Assembly (NCBI GenBank): GCA_041745535.1
Contig: JBGTIS010000253.1
Location: forward strand, 3,537 to 67,536
Direction of reading: 5' to 3'
From: JBGTIS01 sp041745535
GTDB lineage: Bacteria > Bacteroidota > Bacteroidia > Cytophagales > Cyclobacteriaceae
Length of the DNA stretch: 64,000 nt
Below are positions 63,304-64,000 of the stretch, piece after piece. The stretch's first letter is position 1; every line of letters starts with the position of its first letter. The position numbers and the translations under genes were made by a program. The notes beneath the pieces are model-generated. The model was given only the letters and a program-made list of their open reading frames with translations, was not told the DNA's origin and made no database searches.

Positions 63304-63467
63304 AAGCTTTCCGCGGTTGCGGACACCTTGCCGACGGTGTCAGGAAGCTTTCGGCGGTGATCGAAACCCAGCCGACGATGTCAGGGAGCTTTCGGCGGTC
63401 TCCGAAACCCAGCCGACGCTGTCAGGAGACTTTCGTCAGTCTCCGAAACCCAGCCGACGGTGTCAGG
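63304..63467. repeat. Four tandem 41-bp repeats, GC-rich
   Basis: Four head-to-tail units of exactly 41 bases begin at 63304, 63345, 63386 and 63427. The core CCGACGGTGTCAGG recurs at 63331, 63372, 63413 and 63454 with a single variable base. The first copy is the most divergent. The period is not a multiple of three, and GC content is clearly above that of the flanks. Confidence 0.9.
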
Positions 63468-63642
63468 AAGGTTTTTATTATAGATACCTCTGGCGCGTGC
63501 GTCTTCGCACGTGCCTGTTATGCTCCAGGCCTCAGGCCTGTCCTTATTTTAAAATTAGCAAGTGTACAACTTACCGGTCAACAGCCGGAGGCTTTGGTAA
63601 TAGTAAGAACGAGGCAGGAGCCTCGCTCTATTTGGTTTTGAT
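63468..63642. other. Hairpin-rich intergenic DNA after the 41-bp repeats
   Basis: Contains a 10-bp stem with a four-base loop (CGTGCG/CGCACG centre, about 63494-63513), a doubled AGGCCT (63524-63537) and a short GAGGC/GCCTC hairpin near 63610-63625. No coding frame is credible here. Confidence 0.55.
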
Positions 63643-64000
63643 TCAGTCTGGTTTTGTAGGCTCCTGCGATGTGTTTTCGCCAAGCAACATTAGTGAGGCC
63701 AGTATCCGGTTAATTAAACCTGTTTCATTTTCCAACAGCTGATTCAATGTTTTTTTCGATGCCTTACTTTTTAATAAATTCTGGCTTTGTTCAAATAAGG
63801 CTTTTAAATCGGCTAATGATAAAATATCCAACAGCGTGATAGAACTGTGCGTCAGGTCACTTAAAGCCTGCCTGTCTCGTTGAGTAATAACTGTATGAAA
63901 GTTTTCATGGATAAATTCAATCTTACGGATGGCTACATTAATAAAGTTTTTAATATTCCGCTCGTCGTTCTTAAAAAAAGCTCTCAGCTTACTTAAATCA
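63643..64000 (-). CDS. Hpt-like protein, C-terminal 119 residues (5' part outside window)
   Basis: A leftward frame stays open from base 64000 to its stop at 63643, so only the C-terminus is visible. It starts LSKLRAFFKNDERNIKNFIN, then a helix ending HTVITQRDRQALSDLTHSSITLLDIL. This helical pattern, with a His in an ALSDLTHSS context, resembles histidine phosphotransfer (Hpt) domains, where HxLKS is usual; here the residues after His are Ser-Ser-Ile. An ATG inside the frame would give only 62 residues and is not the true start. It may be the end of a hybrid kinase or a stand-alone Hpt protein. Confidence 0.5.
   Translation of the reverse strand, partial: DLSKLRAFFKNDERNIKNFINVAIRKIEFIHENFHTVITQRDRQALSDLTHSSITLLDILSLADLKALFEQSQNLLKSKASKKTLNQLLENETGLINRILASLMLLGENTSQEPTKPD

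Noticed and set aside
63304..63467. CRISPR array reading of the 41-bp repeats
   Set aside because: Units are directly adjacent with no unique spacers, and no cas genes are in the window.
63317..63742. 141-codon frame through the 41-bp repeats
   Set aside because: The 41-base period shifts frame at each unit, so no repeated peptide results; the frame also overlaps the Hpt-like gene on the other strand.
1..64000. tRNA, rRNA, insertion sequence, prophage or defence-system genes
   Set aside because: No tRNA T-loop pattern, transposase, integrase, restriction or toxin-antitoxin signature was seen on either strand. Structured RNAs without strong motifs could have been missed.

Overview
The window looks like chromosomal DNA of a free-living member of the Bacteroidota, most likely of the Cytophagales. 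The evidence is: two proteins with type IX secretion (T9SS) C-terminal sorting domains and a PorW/SprE-type T9SS lipoprotein; an ATP synthase operon lacking the beta and epsilon genes; Bacteroidota-type Tgt, NtrY-like kinase and DUF families (DUF1684, a DUF6146-like lipoprotein); AT-rich intergenic DNA; and gliding/carbohydrate-type secreted PKD proteins. No rRNA, tRNA, phage, IS element or CRISPR array was recognised. Most of the window is ordinary core genome.

Layout. 1-2.4 kb: pheT (cut by the left edge) and a DUF1684 protein, both leftward. 3.2-7.9 kb: two tandem paralogous secreted esterases, each a hydrolase domain, three PKD domains and a T9SS sorting tail. 8.2-9.7 kb: low-molecular-weight tyrosine phosphatase and fructose-1,6-bisphosphatase. 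9.7-11.3 kb: a leftward pair, a UbiA-like membrane enzyme and a UbiE-like methyltransferase. 11.4-18.4 kb: a long leftward run, M23 peptidase - bactofilin - AtpZ - small membrane protein - atpB-E-F-H-A-G, in which bactofilin and atpZ overlap by 92 bases. 18.5-25.2 kb: rightward porW/sprE, PBP1A, an ECF sigma factor and its TPR-bearing membrane partner, then a 54-residue protein. 25.5-28.8 kb: lipoprotein aldose epimerase facing a cupin and a sulfatase.

28.9-31.4 kb is looser accessory DNA: a DUF6146-like lipoprotein, a probably frameshifted metallopeptidase, a 45-residue protein and many inverted repeats. 31.4-34.6 kb: tgt - lptG-type permease - EamA exporter. 34.7-37.3 kb: HIT protein, greA, purB (leftward). 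37.5-39.7 kb: ferredoxin and M3 oligopeptidase, with heptamer repeats on both sides of the ferredoxin. 40.1-44.7 kb: a repeat-rich protein whose PepSY-like fold is interrupted by the repeats, a Wzi-like capsule protein, a DUF3445 protein and a membrane protein. 44.8-47.1 kb: three-gene ABC exporter. 47.1-50.8 kb: NtrY/NtrC-type two-component pair and an SDR protein. 51.3-54.6 kb: orphan TRAP binding protein, an SDR protein and hemA, preceded by three perfect DnaA boxes. 55.2-63.0 kb: clpB, two paralogous lipoproteins and a tricorn-type protease. The right end holds a 41-bp tandem repeat, hairpin-rich DNA and the tail of an Hpt-like protein.

The most interesting items are the PepSY-like protein split by a repeat block, the UbiA-like/methyltransferase pair of unknown product, the bactofilin-atpZ overlap, the DnaA-box cluster, the direct palindromic repeats before clpB, a possible small RNA between hemA and clpB, and a Tgt with no zinc ligands. 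I did not find a clear, complete, previously unknown multi-gene system.
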